Part shown: in pieces, positions 22,344 to 30,818 of the stretch
Layout: every line of letters begins with the position of its first letter
Numbering within the stretch: the first letter of the stretch is position 1
From: Acidobacteriota bacterium
Lineage (GTDB): Bacteria > Acidobacteriota > Terriglobia > Terriglobales > Acidobacteriaceae
Direction: 5' to 3'
Length of the DNA stretch: 49,843 bases
Assembly (NCBI GenBank): GCA_021790995.1
Contig: JAJYFA010000010.1
Span: 1-49,843, forward strand
Translations under genes and position numbers: made by a program
Notes under the pieces: model-generated
Told to the model about the DNA's origin: nothing
Databases searched by the model: none
What the model saw: only the letters and a program-made list of their open reading frames with translations

Positions 22344-23870
22344 ATGACTGTGATCCGGCAGGAAGATTTCATCGCGAGTGTTGCAGGCGCATTGCAATAC
22401 ATCAGCTACTACCATCCGGTGGATTTCATTACCTCGCTCGCCAAAGCCTATGAGCGGGAGCAGTCGCCAGCGGCGCGCGACGCCATGGCGCAGATTCTCA
22501 TCAACAGCCGCATGTGCGCGGAGGGGCATCGCCCCCTCTGCCAGGACACCGGCATCGTCAACGCCTTCGTGAAGCTCGGCATGGAAGCGCGCTTTGAAGC
22601 AGCGTCCGGCGAAGAGCCGAAAGACTTGCAACAGATGGTCGACGAAGGGGTGCGCCGCGCCTATCTCGATCCCGACAACAAGCTGCGGGCCTCGGTGCTG
22701 GCCGACCCGGCCGGCGCGCGCAAGAACACACGCGACAACACCCCGGCTGTCGTCACTGTCGATCTCGTGCAGGGCAGCACCGTCGAAGTCACTGTCGCTG
22801 CCAAGGGCGGCGGCTCGGAGGCCAAGTCGAAGTTCGTCATGCTCAATCCCTCGGACTCAATTGTCGACTGGGTGCTCAAGACCGTGCCCACCATGGGCGC
22901 CGGCTGGTGCCCGCCGGGGATGCTCGGCATTGGCATCGGCGGCACGGCCGAGAAGGCCATGCTCCTGGCCAAGGAGTCGCTCATGGACCCGATCGACATA
23001 CAGGATCTCCAGGCGCGCGGCGCGAAGACCCGCGCCGAGGAGCTGCGCCTGGAACTCTACGAGAAGGTGAACCGTCTTGGCATCGGCGCCCAGGGACTCG
23101 GCGGCCTCACGACCGTCCTCGACGTGAAGGTGCGCGATTATCCATGCCATGCCGCCAACCTTCCCGTGGCCATGATCCCCAACTGCGCCGCCATGCGTCA
23201 CGCGCACTTTGTGCTTGATGGATCTGGCCCCGCCTATCTCGATCCGCCTTCGCTCGACCTCTGGCCCAGGCTCAGCTACGACCCGAGCGGCGCGCGCCGC
23301 GTCAATCTCGACACCGTTACCCGCGAGGAAGCCGCAACCTGGAAGCCAGGTGAAGTTCTGCTGCTCAGTGGCAAGCTGCTGACCGGCCGCGATGCCGCGC
23401 ACAAGCGGCTGACCGACATGCTCAATCGCGGCGAGAAGCTCCCCGTCGACTTCCACAACCGCTTCATCTACTACGTCGGCCCGGTCGACCCGGTGCGCGA
23501 CGAAGTGGTTGGCCCAGCGGGACCGACAACAGCCACGCGCATGGACAAGTTCACGCGTCAGATGCTCAAGGAAACCGGATTGCTCGGCATGGTGGGCAAG
23601 TCCGAGCGTGGTCCAGAAGCCATCGATGCCATCCGCGAGTACAAGGCGGTGTATCTGATGGCCGTCGGCGGCGCTGCCTATCTGGTCTCAAAGGCCATCC
23701 ACGGCTCGCGCTTGATCGCATTCGGCGATCTCGGCATGGAGGCCATCTACGAGTTCGATGTCCGGGATATGCCGGTCACTGTGGCTGTCGACACGAGCGG
23801 CACCAGCGTCCACCAGACCGGGCCGGCCGAGTGGCAGAAGCGCATCGCGGGGATTCCGATTCTTTCGTGA
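22344..23870 (+). CDS. fumA: class I (iron-sulfur) fumarate hydratase
   Basis: Interconverts fumarate and malate in the TCA cycle using an oxygen-sensitive [4Fe-4S] cluster. The 508-aa chain carries both halves of class I fumarase. The alpha half shows 'GHRPLCQDTGIVNAFVKLG', 'RKNTRDNTPAVV', 'GWCPPGMLGIGIGGTAEKA' and 'GIGAQGLGGLTTVLDVKV', then 'PNCAAMRHAHF'. The beta half shows 'LLLSGKLLTGRDAAHKRL', 'IYYVGPVDPV', 'GPTTATRMDKF' and 'VGGAAYLVSKAI'. Cysteines in 'PLCQDTG', 'GWCPPGM' and 'IPNCAAM' are cluster-ligand candidates. ATG 22344 follows GGAAGGAG by ten bases; upstream codons to 22209 are in frame but unlikely to be translated. The next gene starts 16 bp downstream. Confidence 0.94.
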   Translation: MTVIRQEDFIASVAGALQYISYYHPVDFITSLAKAYEREQSPAARDAMAQILINSRMCAEGHRPLCQDTGIVNAFVKLGMEARFEAASGEEPKDLQQMVDEGVRRAYLDPDNKLRASVLADPAGARKNTRDNTPAVVTVDLVQGSTVEVTVAAKGGGSEAKSKFVMLNPSDSIVDWVLKTVPTMGAGWCPPGMLGIGIGGTAEKAMLLAKESLMDPIDIQDLQARGAKTRAEELRLELYEKVNRLGIGAQGLGGLTTVLDVKVRDYPCHAANLPVAMIPNCAAMRHAHFVLDGSGPAYLDPPSLDLWPRLSYDPSGARRVNLDTVTREEAATWKPGEVLLLSGKLLTGRDAAHKRLTDMLNRGEKLPVDFHNRFIYYVGPVDPVRDEVVGPAGPTTATRMDKFTRQMLKETGLLGMVGKSERGPEAIDAIREYKAVYLMAVGGAAYLVSKAIHGSRLIAFGDLGMEAIYEFDVRDMPVTVAVDTSGTSVHQTGPAEWQKRIAGIPILS

Positions 23871-23886
23871 AGCAGGGAGCTTGATC

Positions 23887-26856
23887 GTGTCTTACACGAA
23901 GCGTCTTGGTTGTATTCTCTTTCTGTTTCTGCTTGTTCCTGGATGGGGGACCGGCCAGCAGGCGCAGGCCCAGACCATCCAGGACATGCATCTGTTCGCC
24001 AACCAGTCGGGCTGGCTGCTGGCCGATGCGCGGCTCTTCTGGACCGACACGCTGGGCGTGCAATGGACGGAGATTACGCCGCCGGCTGCGGATGGTTTGG
24101 TGATCGCGGGCGTCTCCTTTGACGAGGCGGGCAACGGCTGGGTGTTTTCGGTGTCGGCTGACCAGAAGACGGTTGTCGTGGCGCGCACCGCCGACAAGGG
24201 CGCGCACTGGAGCGATGGCACGATCGCTTCGCCGTTCGACGATGCGCACCCGTTTGGCGGCAGGGCTTACGCCTCCTTTACGAATGCGCAACAGGGCTGG
24301 GTCATCTTCCGGTTGCAGTCGAGCTCTGCCTTTCGGCCGGGGCTGCTGTTTCACACCGCAGACGGCGGCGCGCACTGGAGCGAACTTCCGCAGCCGCCGG
24401 TGGGTGGCGATCTGGTGTTTACCGATGCACTTCACGGCTGGATGGGCCCCGGTCCCGAAGGCGACGAACTGTATCGCACCAGCGACGGCGGCCAGAGCTG
24501 GCGGCGCGTCGAGCTGCCGGCGCCCGCGGGCAATCTGCGGGGCGCGGCAAGCCGGATCGGGTTGCCGAAGTTCCAGAATTTCTCCGAGGGCCTGCTGCTG
24601 CGCACCTACATCGGCGACAAGGGTGCAACAGTGGTCCGCTATGAGACGCGCGACGCGGGCGTGAGCTGGCGGCCCGCCACAGCCATTGTGCAAAACACCG
24701 CCGACGCGATGGCGGTACTGGCGGCTGACGGCACGGTAGCGAGCCGGATTCGCGCGCAGATCGACGGCAGCCGCGTGCGTCTGCCGCTGTCGATCGCCCC
24801 CGCAAGCCCCATGCTGCCTCAGCGCGCAACCTTTGCCACAGAGAGCGCCGGATGGGTTCTGTTCGCCGGCGGAAGCTGCGAGGCCGGCGTCTGCACGCAC
24901 TCTGAGGCGCTGCTGGGCACGCAGGATGGCGGCCAGACATTTTTCACGCTCGGTGTGCCGCCCGGCATCGCGCTGGAAACCACAAAGACGATTGTCCCGC
25001 CGAAGGGCCGTTCAGGCGTCAGCCTGCCGCAGGAGAATGCACGCCCGCGGGCGCGACCGGAGTCCTCGCTCACCGTGGCCGGCACGATGGGCTTCGACAC
25101 CTGTGTCCTGATGACCACCGCGCAGATGCAGACCTGGTACACAGCCAGCCCTTACCGCGTGGTCGGCGCGTACATTGGCGGCGACTCCTTCGCTTGCCCG
25201 TCGTCGCTTGCAAACTTCACCGCAGGTTGGACAGCGACAGTGCTGGGTATGGGCTGGGAGATCATTCCCATCTGGGTGGGTCCGCAGGCGCCGGGCGGCA
25301 ACTACGCTCACCTCATCAGCACCGATCCGGCAACGGCGAACTCCGAGGGAGTGACCGAAGCGGACTCATCTGTTGCCGCCATGGCCGCGCGCGGCATGAA
25401 CCAGGGCTCGCCCATCGTCTACGACATGGAGGCGTACTCCTATAACAATCCGACAGATGTGGCCGCAACGCAGTCCTTTCTGGAGGGCTGGACAACGGAG
25501 TTGCACGCGAAGGGCTACTTTTCCGCGGTGTACAGCAGCTATCCGGAGTTCAACAACTGGCTGCCGAGCCTGATCAGCCCGGCGACCGACGATATTTGGT
25601 TTGCCTATTTTTTAAATTCAGGTGTGGCCTGCGGAACAAGCTGTCAGACGGTCTATCCGGCTGAGACGTCCAGCTTTACTCTCCCCTCGGATGTATGGAC
25701 GAACCATCACCGCATGAGGCAGACATCGAGTGGGTTCGACAGCACCTACGGCACACTGACCTACAACATCGACGAAGACTGGATTGACGCGGCGATGGTG
25801 GTGGCCACGCCCAACACGCTCACGGTGACGAAGAGCGGCACAGGCACGGGTGCCGTTGCCAGCACACAGATCGGGTCTACTGGAAGCACGGACGTGAGCC
25901 TCGATACGCAGATCGTCTGTGGCTCCACGTGCTCAGCAAATTTTGCCGCCACCGACATTGTGACTCTTGAGGCTACATCCGATGCGGGCGCCGCATTTGC
26001 CGGCTGGAGCGGATGCGACACGGTGTCGTCGGATCAGTGCACTGTGACCGTGAGCTCGTCCAGAACCGTGGCGGCAACCTTCACCGCCAACGCACCCGCC
26101 GCGGCCACGCCGGCCTTCTCGCCCGCGGCCGGCACGTACGGCTCGGCGCAGATGGTATCGATCAGCGATGCCACGCAAGGCGCAACAATCTACTACACCA
26201 CCAACGGAACCACACCAACGACTGCTTCGACGCCTTACACCGCGCCGATTCAGGTTTCATCGTCCGAGACGATTGAGGCCATTGCAACAGCCATCAACTA
26301 CGCAGCCAGCGCCGTGGCCAGCGCCGCGTACATCATCACGCAGCCCAGCTTCAGCGCCTCTGTCTCGGCCCCGTCACTCACCATCAAGCAGGGGCAGTCG
26401 GGCGTGGAGTCGCTGACCGTCACGCCGCAAGGCGCCTACACGGGGACGCTGTCGTTTGCGTGCAGCGGACTGCCGGGCGATGCGTCGTGCAGCTTCAATC
26501 CCGCGACCCTGACGGCCACCGGCAACGCTGCCACGCTGACGGCGACGCTGACGATTGCCACCACAATGGCCTCGGCAGGTCTAGTGCGGCATCGCGCTCC
26601 GTTTGAACTGGCGTTGCTGTTGCCGCTCGGCCTTCTACCGTTTATGGCGCGACGCAAGCGGGCGCGCGGGTGGTTCCTGCTGATGGTTTTTGCCCTTTGC
26701 GGATTGGGCCTGACGACACTCGCGGGCTGCGGCGGAGGCGGATCTCCCGCTTCCGGTGGTGGTTCCACAACCGTCTACTCCGGGACGGTCAATCTTGTGA
26801 TCACGAGCAGTTCAGGTCAGACAAAGGTGCCGATTCAGCTCACCATCACCCAGTAG
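23887..26856 (+). CDS. multidomain secreted protein: Asp-box propeller, DUF1906 glycoside-hydrolase-like, Ig-like
   Basis: A 989-aa exported protein. A signal peptide ends near 'QQAQAQ'. Residues about 30-380 hold at least five Asp-box/BNR turns ('TADKGAHW', 'TADGGAHW', 'TSDGGQSW', 'TRDAGVSW', 'TQDGGQTF'), a Ycf48/sialidase-like beta propeller. Next is a DUF1906 (Rv2525c-like) TIM-barrel segment: 'GFDTCVLMTTAQMQTWY', 'VVGAYIGGDSF', 'PIVYDMEAY', 'YFSAVYSSYPEFNNW', 'DIWFAYF'. Then follow an InlB-B-type repeat ('FAGWSGCDTVSSDQCTVTV') and a chitobiase-C/FN3-like domain ('ATIYYTTNGTTPT'). The final Ig-like domain is interrupted by two hydrophobic helices and a lipobox-like 'TLAGCGGGGS'. GTG 23887 has AGGGAG seven bases upstream. 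The 16-bp gap after fumA suggests co-transcription. Confidence 0.83.
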   Translation: MSYTKRLGCILFLFLLVPGWGTGQQAQAQTIQDMHLFANQSGWLLADARLFWTDTLGVQWTEITPPAADGLVIAGVSFDEAGNGWVFSVSADQKTVVVARTADKGAHWSDGTIASPFDDAHPFGGRAYASFTNAQQGWVIFRLQSSSAFRPGLLFHTADGGAHWSELPQPPVGGDLVFTDALHGWMGPGPEGDELYRTSDGGQSWRRVELPAPAGNLRGAASRIGLPKFQNFSEGLLLRTYIGDKGATVVRYETRDAGVSWRPATAIVQNTADAMAVLAADGTVASRIRAQIDGSRVRLPLSIAPASPMLPQRATFATESAGWVLFAGGSCEAGVCTHSEALLGTQDGGQTFFTLGVPPGIALETTKTIVPPKGRSGVSLPQENARPRARPESSLTVAGTMGFDTCVLMTTAQMQTWYTASPYRVVGAYIGGDSFACPSSLANFTAGWTATVLGMGWEIIPIWVGPQAPGGNYAHLISTDPATANSEGVTEADSSVAAMAARGMNQGSPIVYDMEAYSYNNPTDVAATQSFLEGWTTELHAKGYFSAVYSSYPEFNNWLPSLISPATDDIWFAYFLNSGVACGTSCQTVYPAETSSFTLPSDVWTNHHRMRQTSSGFDSTYGTLTYNIDEDWIDAAMVVATPNTLTVTKSGTGTGAVASTQIGSTGSTDVSLDTQIVCGSTCSANFAATDIVTLEATSDAGAAFAGWSGCDTVSSDQCTVTVSSSRTVAATFTANAPAAATPAFSPAAGTYGSAQMVSISDATQGATIYYTTNGTTPTTASTPYTAPIQVSSSETIEAIATAINYAASAVASAAYIITQPSFSASVSAPSLTIKQGQSGVESLTVTPQGAYTGTLSFACSGLPGDASCSFNPATLTATGNAATLTATLTIATTMASAGLVRHRAPFELALLLPLGLLPFMARRKRARGWFLLMVFALCGLGLTTLAGCGGGGSPASGGGSTTVYSGTVNLVITSSSGQTKVPIQLTITQ

Positions 26857-26918
26857 GTTGAAGCCGCAGAGTGGCGATTCGGGTTGCGGGATTGCCGCCG
26901 TTCGGTCGCAATGGAGTA

Positions 26919-26954
26919 TGCGAAAGGGCACGACTGAGGTCGCGCCCTTTCGCA
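26919..26954. terminator. bidirectional terminator hairpin
   Basis: TGCGAAAGGGC (26919-26929) pairs perfectly with GCCCTTTCGCA (26944-26954). An inner CGAC/GTCG stem and a TGAG loop complete it. It lies between convergent genes; the short A/T tails are weak. Confidence 0.7.
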
Positions 26955-27004
26955 AATACGACGTTCGCCACGTGAGGCCTGAATCGATTTGGCGGATTAA
27001 AGGA

Positions 27005-27889
27005 CTACACCCTGGTCAGATAGCCCATGCCGTCGAGCACGCCGCGCATGAACGCGAAGCTCTCGATCACTCCGGGCATCGGATCGTCACCGTGTATCTC
27101 GTACTCGAGATCCACGAATCCCTGATACTTGATGTCGATCAAGGCCTGGAAGATCTCGCGGAAGGGCAGCACGCCCTCGCCGACGGGCACCTGGCTCTCT
27201 TTGCTCGTCATATCGGTCAGATCCTTCACGTGCATGTCGTAGAGGCGCGAGCCGGTAGCGTTGATGGCCTCAACGATATTCGCGTTGGCGCGCGCTGCGT
27301 GGCCTATGTCGATGCAGACGCCGATGCGAGGGTCGAGCCCCTTGATGGCCTTGAGTACGTCGAACGGCGACGGAAAGAACTTGTCCTCGGGGCCGTGGTT
27401 GTGGATGGCGATGCGGATGTCGTATTCCTTGACGAACCGCTCAATCCACTTGAGCGAATCGGGCGTGGGGTCGCCGGCAACGATCACGCCGATGCCCGCG
27501 CGCTTGACGTATTCGAACTTCGATCGGATATCGGCTTCGCTGTCTGTGCGGAAGTAGATGGCTCCCGCGGCGTGAAGCCGGATGCCGGCGGCGGCATAGT
27601 CGGCTACGGCCTGCGCTTCGAGTTTGGGATCCATCGGCAGATGGTCCTTCACGTCCTTGCAGTTCAGGTCGTAGACGTGGAGTTGCTTCATGTAGCCGAT
27701 GAGCTGGGCGCGCGTAAAGTCGCGGAAGGTGTAACTACAGAGGCCAAGCTTGATCGGCGAGGGTTTGCCCGAAGCCGGGACAGCCTGAGCCTGCGACGGG
27801 GTGGTGCTGACGAGGGCAGCGGTGGCAGCCGATGCAGCTGCGACCGCTCCCGTTTGCAGGAAATTGCGACGAGAGATATGGTTTTTCAT
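27005..27889 (-). CDS. Tat-exported sugar-phosphate isomerase/epimerase-like TIM barrel
   Basis: A 294-aa protein of the xylose-isomerase-like (AP endonuclease family 2) TIM-barrel family. It opens with a twin-arginine signal ('ISRRNFLQTGAVAAASAATA', cleavage near 'TPSQAQA'), so it is exported folded, probably with its metal. Barrel motifs: 'KLGLCSYTFRDFTRAQLIGY', 'HVYDLNCKDVKDHLPMD', 'IAIHNHGPEDKFFPS', 'RIGVCIDIGHAARANANIV', 'LYDMHVKDLTD', 'GFVDLEYEIHGDD'. The His, Asp and Glu residues at strand ends form the expected metal site. Enzymes of this type act on sugars and inositols; the substrate here is unknown. ATG 27889 is preferred because it places the RR motif eight residues in. ATG 27901 is in frame. 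Confidence 0.85.
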   Translation of the reverse strand: MKNHISRRNFLQTGAVAAASAATAALVSTTPSQAQAVPASGKPSPIKLGLCSYTFRDFTRAQLIGYMKQLHVYDLNCKDVKDHLPMDPKLEAQAVADYAAAGIRLHAAGAIYFRTDSEADIRSKFEYVKRAGIGVIVAGDPTPDSLKWIERFVKEYDIRIAIHNHGPEDKFFPSPFDVLKAIKGLDPRIGVCIDIGHAARANANIVEAINATGSRLYDMHVKDLTDMTSKESQVPVGEGVLPFREIFQALIDIKYQGFVDLEYEIHGDDPMPGVIESFAFMRGVLDGMGYLTRV

Positions 27890-27962
27890 GGCGGGAGCCA
27901 TTATAGGGCGTCTTGAGGATGCCCGTCAGCAATTTTGCAAGTCAGGGTTGAAAAGGAAAGTT

Positions 27963-27984
27963 GCGCCGCCCCGAAGGACGGCGC
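27963..27984 (-). terminator. TTCG-loop hairpin after outer-membrane barrel gene
   Basis: On the minus strand GCGCCGTCC-TTCG-GGGCGGCGC forms a 9-bp stem (one T-G pair) with a C(TTCG)G tetraloop. It lies 28 bp past the stop of the gene at 28013-28771. The T-tract after it is broken (AACTTTCCTTTT). Confidence 0.6.
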
Positions 27985-28012
27985 TTGCGGCTCCCGGCCC
28001 TGGCCCCTGCTC

Positions 28013-28771
28013 TTACTGTTTGCCGAAGCGGTAGACGATGCCGGATGTGAATCCGCGGTCGTTCTGCATCTCCGAGCCAAAGTGGGTTGTCAAGTCTTCG
28101 CCCGCCAGGCGGATGGCGAGGCCGGGGGTCACGTTGTACTCGCCAACGACAGCGAGGTTAACGCCAAAGGTACTGCCGTCAGGGTAGAGGCCAATCAGCT
28201 TCGGCGAGATGCCGTTGGTGTCGCCGGAGAAGTTGCCGTAAGCCCAGCCGCCCAGGGCGCGACCGGAGATGGAGTACTTGGGCTGCATATAGAAGCGGTA
28301 GGTGGGCCCGAAGAGCACGTTGTACATGCTGACCTGAGGCCGAGTAAATGCTCCCTGGCTGTACTGGTTCAGGCCGACGTATGCGATTCCAAGGTACCCG
28401 CGGCCGTCGAGTGTGAAGCCGAGGCGCTCGTTGATGTAGCGCGTCAGGCCGGTCTCCCATCCGTAGTAGGTAAGCCGCTGCGTCGGCGACGGACCCGGCT
28501 TGGCCCTCAGATAGCCCATGTCGATGAAGGTTTCCCAGCGGCGATCGTAGGCGTCATGGATAGCCGCGGCGCGGCGCTGTTCGCGGCGCTGGCGGATACG
28601 TTCCTGTACGGTCAATTGCCCCTGGGTAAGCCCGCCAGACTGCTGGGCCTGGCTCGAAGACGAGGATTGGTCAGGAGCCTGAGCGGAACCGGGAGAGCTT
28701 TGTGCGAATGCGGCCGGCATGGCCACGCAGGTGAGCGCCAGCAAAAAGGCGAGACGGCGAAAAGATTGCAT
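28013..28771 (-). CDS. predicted outer-membrane beta-barrel protein
   Basis: A 252-aa protein with a signal peptide ('MQSFRRLAFLLALTCVAMPA', cleavage near 'AAFAQ'), then a Gln/Ser-rich linker and a short charged helix ('VQERIRQRREQRRAAAIH'). The last 170 residues are alternating aromatic strands: 'LTYYGWETGLTRYINERLGF', 'MYNVLFGPTYRFYM', 'SISGRALGGWAYGNF', 'GLAIRLAGEDLTTHFG'. The chain ends in 'GIVYRFGKQ', a typical barrel strand. It is probably an 8-10-strand OmpA/OmpW-like barrel. GGAGGAA lies eleven bases before ATG 28771. Function unknown. Confidence 0.72.
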   Translation of the reverse strand: MQSFRRLAFLLALTCVAMPAAFAQSSPGSAQAPDQSSSSSQAQQSGGLTQGQLTVQERIRQRREQRRAAAIHDAYDRRWETFIDMGYLRAKPGPSPTQRLTYYGWETGLTRYINERLGFTLDGRGYLGIAYVGLNQYSQGAFTRPQVSMYNVLFGPTYRFYMQPKYSISGRALGGWAYGNFSGDTNGISPKLIGLYPDGSTFGVNLAVVGEYNVTPGLAIRLAGEDLTTHFGSEMQNDRGFTSGIVYRFGKQ

Positions 28772-28866
28772 CGGTATCGGGATTCCTCCACGGGAGTGCG
28801 AGAACACACCCAAACGTCCGGCCCCAGGAAGCGGTTCTTGCTTCTTAGGGTGGAAACGTCCGGCGC

Positions 28867-28903
28867 GCTCCCCCCATTGGTATTAAACCATCTTGGGGGG
28901 AGC
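28867..28903. promoter_or_regulatory. strong GC hairpin with nested stem
   Basis: GCTCCCCCC (28867-28875) pairs with GGGGGGAGC (28895-28903), plus one A-T pair. The loop contains TGGT-ATTAA-ACCA. It has no T-run on either strand, so it is better viewed as an mRNA or DNA structure upstream of the barrel gene than as a terminator. Confidence 0.4.
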
Positions 28904-29024
28904 CTTGTGCGAGGATGCTCCGGATTCTCACGCTGATGTTGAAGAATCAGGTGCTGACCCTCACTTTTGTCGAGTGACTCGCTCTAATTGGACGCACCGG
29001 GAGGCAAAGCGGCACCTGTGGCCG

Positions 29025-29774
29025 TTACACAATAGCCTTTAGATCGGCCAGCAACTGGGCCTGATCGAAGCCGCTCGGCGAGCCATTGGCTGAGAGCCAG
29101 TCCTCACTGAGCAGGGTGTGCGCCTCGTCGCAATACTGGTTCCAAAAGGCCACGGTCATGATCTTCGTTTGTCCCCAGGTGATGCAGGTAAAGCCGTTCT
29201 GATCGTACCTGGGCACGAAGACGGCGTGACCGCCCCAACTGCCCGGCTGGGCGTTGTAGCCGCCGTTCGCAACCACGTCCCAAACGTCCTGGGTCTGCGC
29301 GGTGATGGGCATCGCCAGTCCGATATAGACGCCGCCAAAGAGGGCAATCGACTGGCGCACCTCAGTAAGGTTGGCGAATCGGGGGTCGGCAAAGGCGACG
29401 AGCTTGTGGCCGGCGAAGCCCTGCTTCTTCCAGTCGTTGAGCACGTCGAGCTCGATGCCGCCGTTGTCGGTGGCTGGGTCACCGGGAATGTAGCCATCCC
29501 ACTTCTCGTAGTAGGTTTCGATGGTTGCATTGGGAAGGGTGACTTCGCTGCCGGTGTTTGCGGTCCACACCTGTACGGCGTGGCCGCAGGCGGCGATGGT
29601 ACAGTCGCCCAGGGTGTCGTTCAGCATCATGCCCCAGGCTGTGATGCCGCGGGTCCAGTCGGCCGAGGGCGGAGGTGGAGGCAAACCGGGCGTCAGATAG
29701 TCGCCCAGCTTCAGCGTGCGGCTGTCGGTCTTGATAGCCTTGCGGCCCAGCTTCATTTTGGAGTGATCTGCCAT
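29025..29774 (-). CDS. cysteine-peptidase-like hypothetical protein
   Basis: A 249-aa protein without a signal peptide. 'WGMMLNDTLGDCTIAACGHAVQVW' (residues about 48-71) places a Cys at a helix start, and 'GSWGGHAVFVPRYD' places a His followed by a strand. 'FTCITWGQTKIMT' comes after it. This order fits a papain/C39-like fold with catalytic Cys and His. Similar uncharacterised proteins begin with the same Lys-rich N-terminus and 'LPPPPPSADWTRGI' proline tract. AAAGGAG six bases upstream supports ATG 29774. The gene stands alone and diverges from the cytochrome c gene. Activity is not proven. Confidence 0.65.
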   Translation of the reverse strand: MADHSKMKLGRKAIKTDSRTLKLGDYLTPGLPPPPPSADWTRGITAWGMMLNDTLGDCTIAACGHAVQVWTANTGSEVTLPNATIETYYEKWDGYIPGDPATDNGGIELDVLNDWKKQGFAGHKLVAFADPRFANLTEVRQSIALFGGVYIGLAMPITAQTQDVWDVVANGGYNAQPGSWGGHAVFVPRYDQNGFTCITWGQTKIMTVAFWNQYCDEAHTLLSEDWLSANGSPSGFDQAQLLADLKAIV

Positions 29775-29998
29775 AGGGGACTCCTTTCCTGCGTTTGGAT
29801 TGACGAGCGGGATTCAGAGTTGTAGGCGATCGCGGAACGATGCGCCCTCATAGTCTAGCGCCGTTTTCCTTTGCACTGCTGCTATTGTTGCCCGATGCAC
29901 TGGAATGATCTGCAACGCCGGCGTGAAAAGTCTGGGCCAGCAGAGTCTTTCCCCGGGGATCTGACGGTAGAATTGAGGGACGGAGGAAACAGGAAACC

Positions 29999-30568
29999 AT
30001 GGGTCGGATGGTTTTGGGCATCATTTTAGGGCTGATTCTGGCGCCTTTGTGCGTCTTGGCGTGGTTTAAATGGGGAAATTTGCCGGTCGCAGTGGCAGAT
30101 CCGCCCCTTCCGATGGAGCGGCAGATTACGCACGTGGCGCTTCGAGCCCGCATCGCTCGCGAGATGCCGGGAAATCCGCCGATCCAGGCGGATGAAGCCA
30201 ACCTCACGGCCGGCGCCGAGGTCTATCGCGACGAGTGCGCGGCCTGTCACGGATTCCACGGCAAGCCTTCAAGCTTTGCCGCGCATATGTTCCCCGAGGC
30301 TCCAGCGTTGTGGGAAAAACATAAGAACAAAGACGTGGTGGGCGTGAGCGACGATCCGCCGGGCGTGACGTACTGGAAGGTGACCAACGGCATTCGGCTG
30401 ACTGGCATGCCGGCCTTCAAGGACGTTCTTGCAGACACGCAGATCTGGCAGGTGACTCTGCTGCTGGCTAACGCCAACAAGCCACTGCCGCCGGCAGCGC
30501 TGGCGATTGTGCGCGGCGAGCAACCTGCGACAGCGCCTGTGACCGCGGCACCCAAGGCAAAACACTGA
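29999..30568 (+). CDS. membrane-anchored cytochrome c
   Basis: A 189-aa class I cytochrome c. An uncleaved N-terminal helix ('MVLGIILGLILAPLCVLAWF') anchors it in the membrane with the heme domain in the periplasm. The heme-binding motif is 'CAACH' (within 'YRDECAACHGFHGKPSSFA'). The axial Met is in 'IRLTGMPAFKDVL', followed by the last helix 'TQIWQVTLLLANA'. An Ala/Pro-rich tail ends the protein. The role is probably electron transfer to an oxidase or dehydrogenase, but no such partner is next to it. GGAGG and AGGA lie upstream of ATG 29999. It is related to the broken cytochrome at 6046-6180 but not a recent duplicate. Confidence 0.87.
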   Translation: MGRMVLGIILGLILAPLCVLAWFKWGNLPVAVADPPLPMERQITHVALRARIAREMPGNPPIQADEANLTAGAEVYRDECAACHGFHGKPSSFAAHMFPEAPALWEKHKNKDVVGVSDDPPGVTYWKVTNGIRLTGMPAFKDVLADTQIWQVTLLLANANKPLPPAALAIVRGEQPATAPVTAAPKAKH

Positions 30569-30634
30569 TCGGTGTTTGCTGGAGCGCATCGCTGCGGTGG
30601 GTGTATCACTGTGGCGCGGAAGGGAAGTGCGACC

Positions 30635-30760
30635 ATGAGCTTTATCGATCTGCTGAAGAAAGGCTTTGGATTTATTTTGCTCAGCATGGGCGTCTCGCGT
30701 CCCAGGCCCAGGCAGAAGCCTGAGACAAAACCTGCGCCGAAGCCGGGAGTTGGCGAATAG
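30635..30760 (+). CDS. possible 41-aa membrane-associated small protein
   Basis: 'MSFIDLLKKGFGFILLSMGV' (an amphipathic/hydrophobic helix) is followed by a basic, Pro/Lys-rich tail ending 'PKPGVGE'. GGAAGGGAAG precedes the ATG at a workable distance. It is 66 bp after the cytochrome c gene on the same strand and could be an accessory subunit. Too short for family recognition. Confidence 0.4.
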   Translation: MSFIDLLKKGFGFILLSMGVSRPRPRQKPETKPAPKPGVGE

Positions 30761-30818
30761 GCCGCCTTCAGCAATTGAAGCGATGTAGCCTTCCGCGAAC
30801 TTCTTCGCTCCTCGTACA

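Noticed and set aside
28867-28903. Rho-independent terminator for the cysteine-peptidase-like gene
   Set aside because: In the required orientation the stem is followed by GC-rich bases, not a T-run, and it lies about 120 bp past the stop.
29999-30568. The cytochrome relic at 6046-6180 as a recent duplicate of this gene
   Set aside because: Only the general Met-loop and helix pattern match; residues differ too much for a recent copy.
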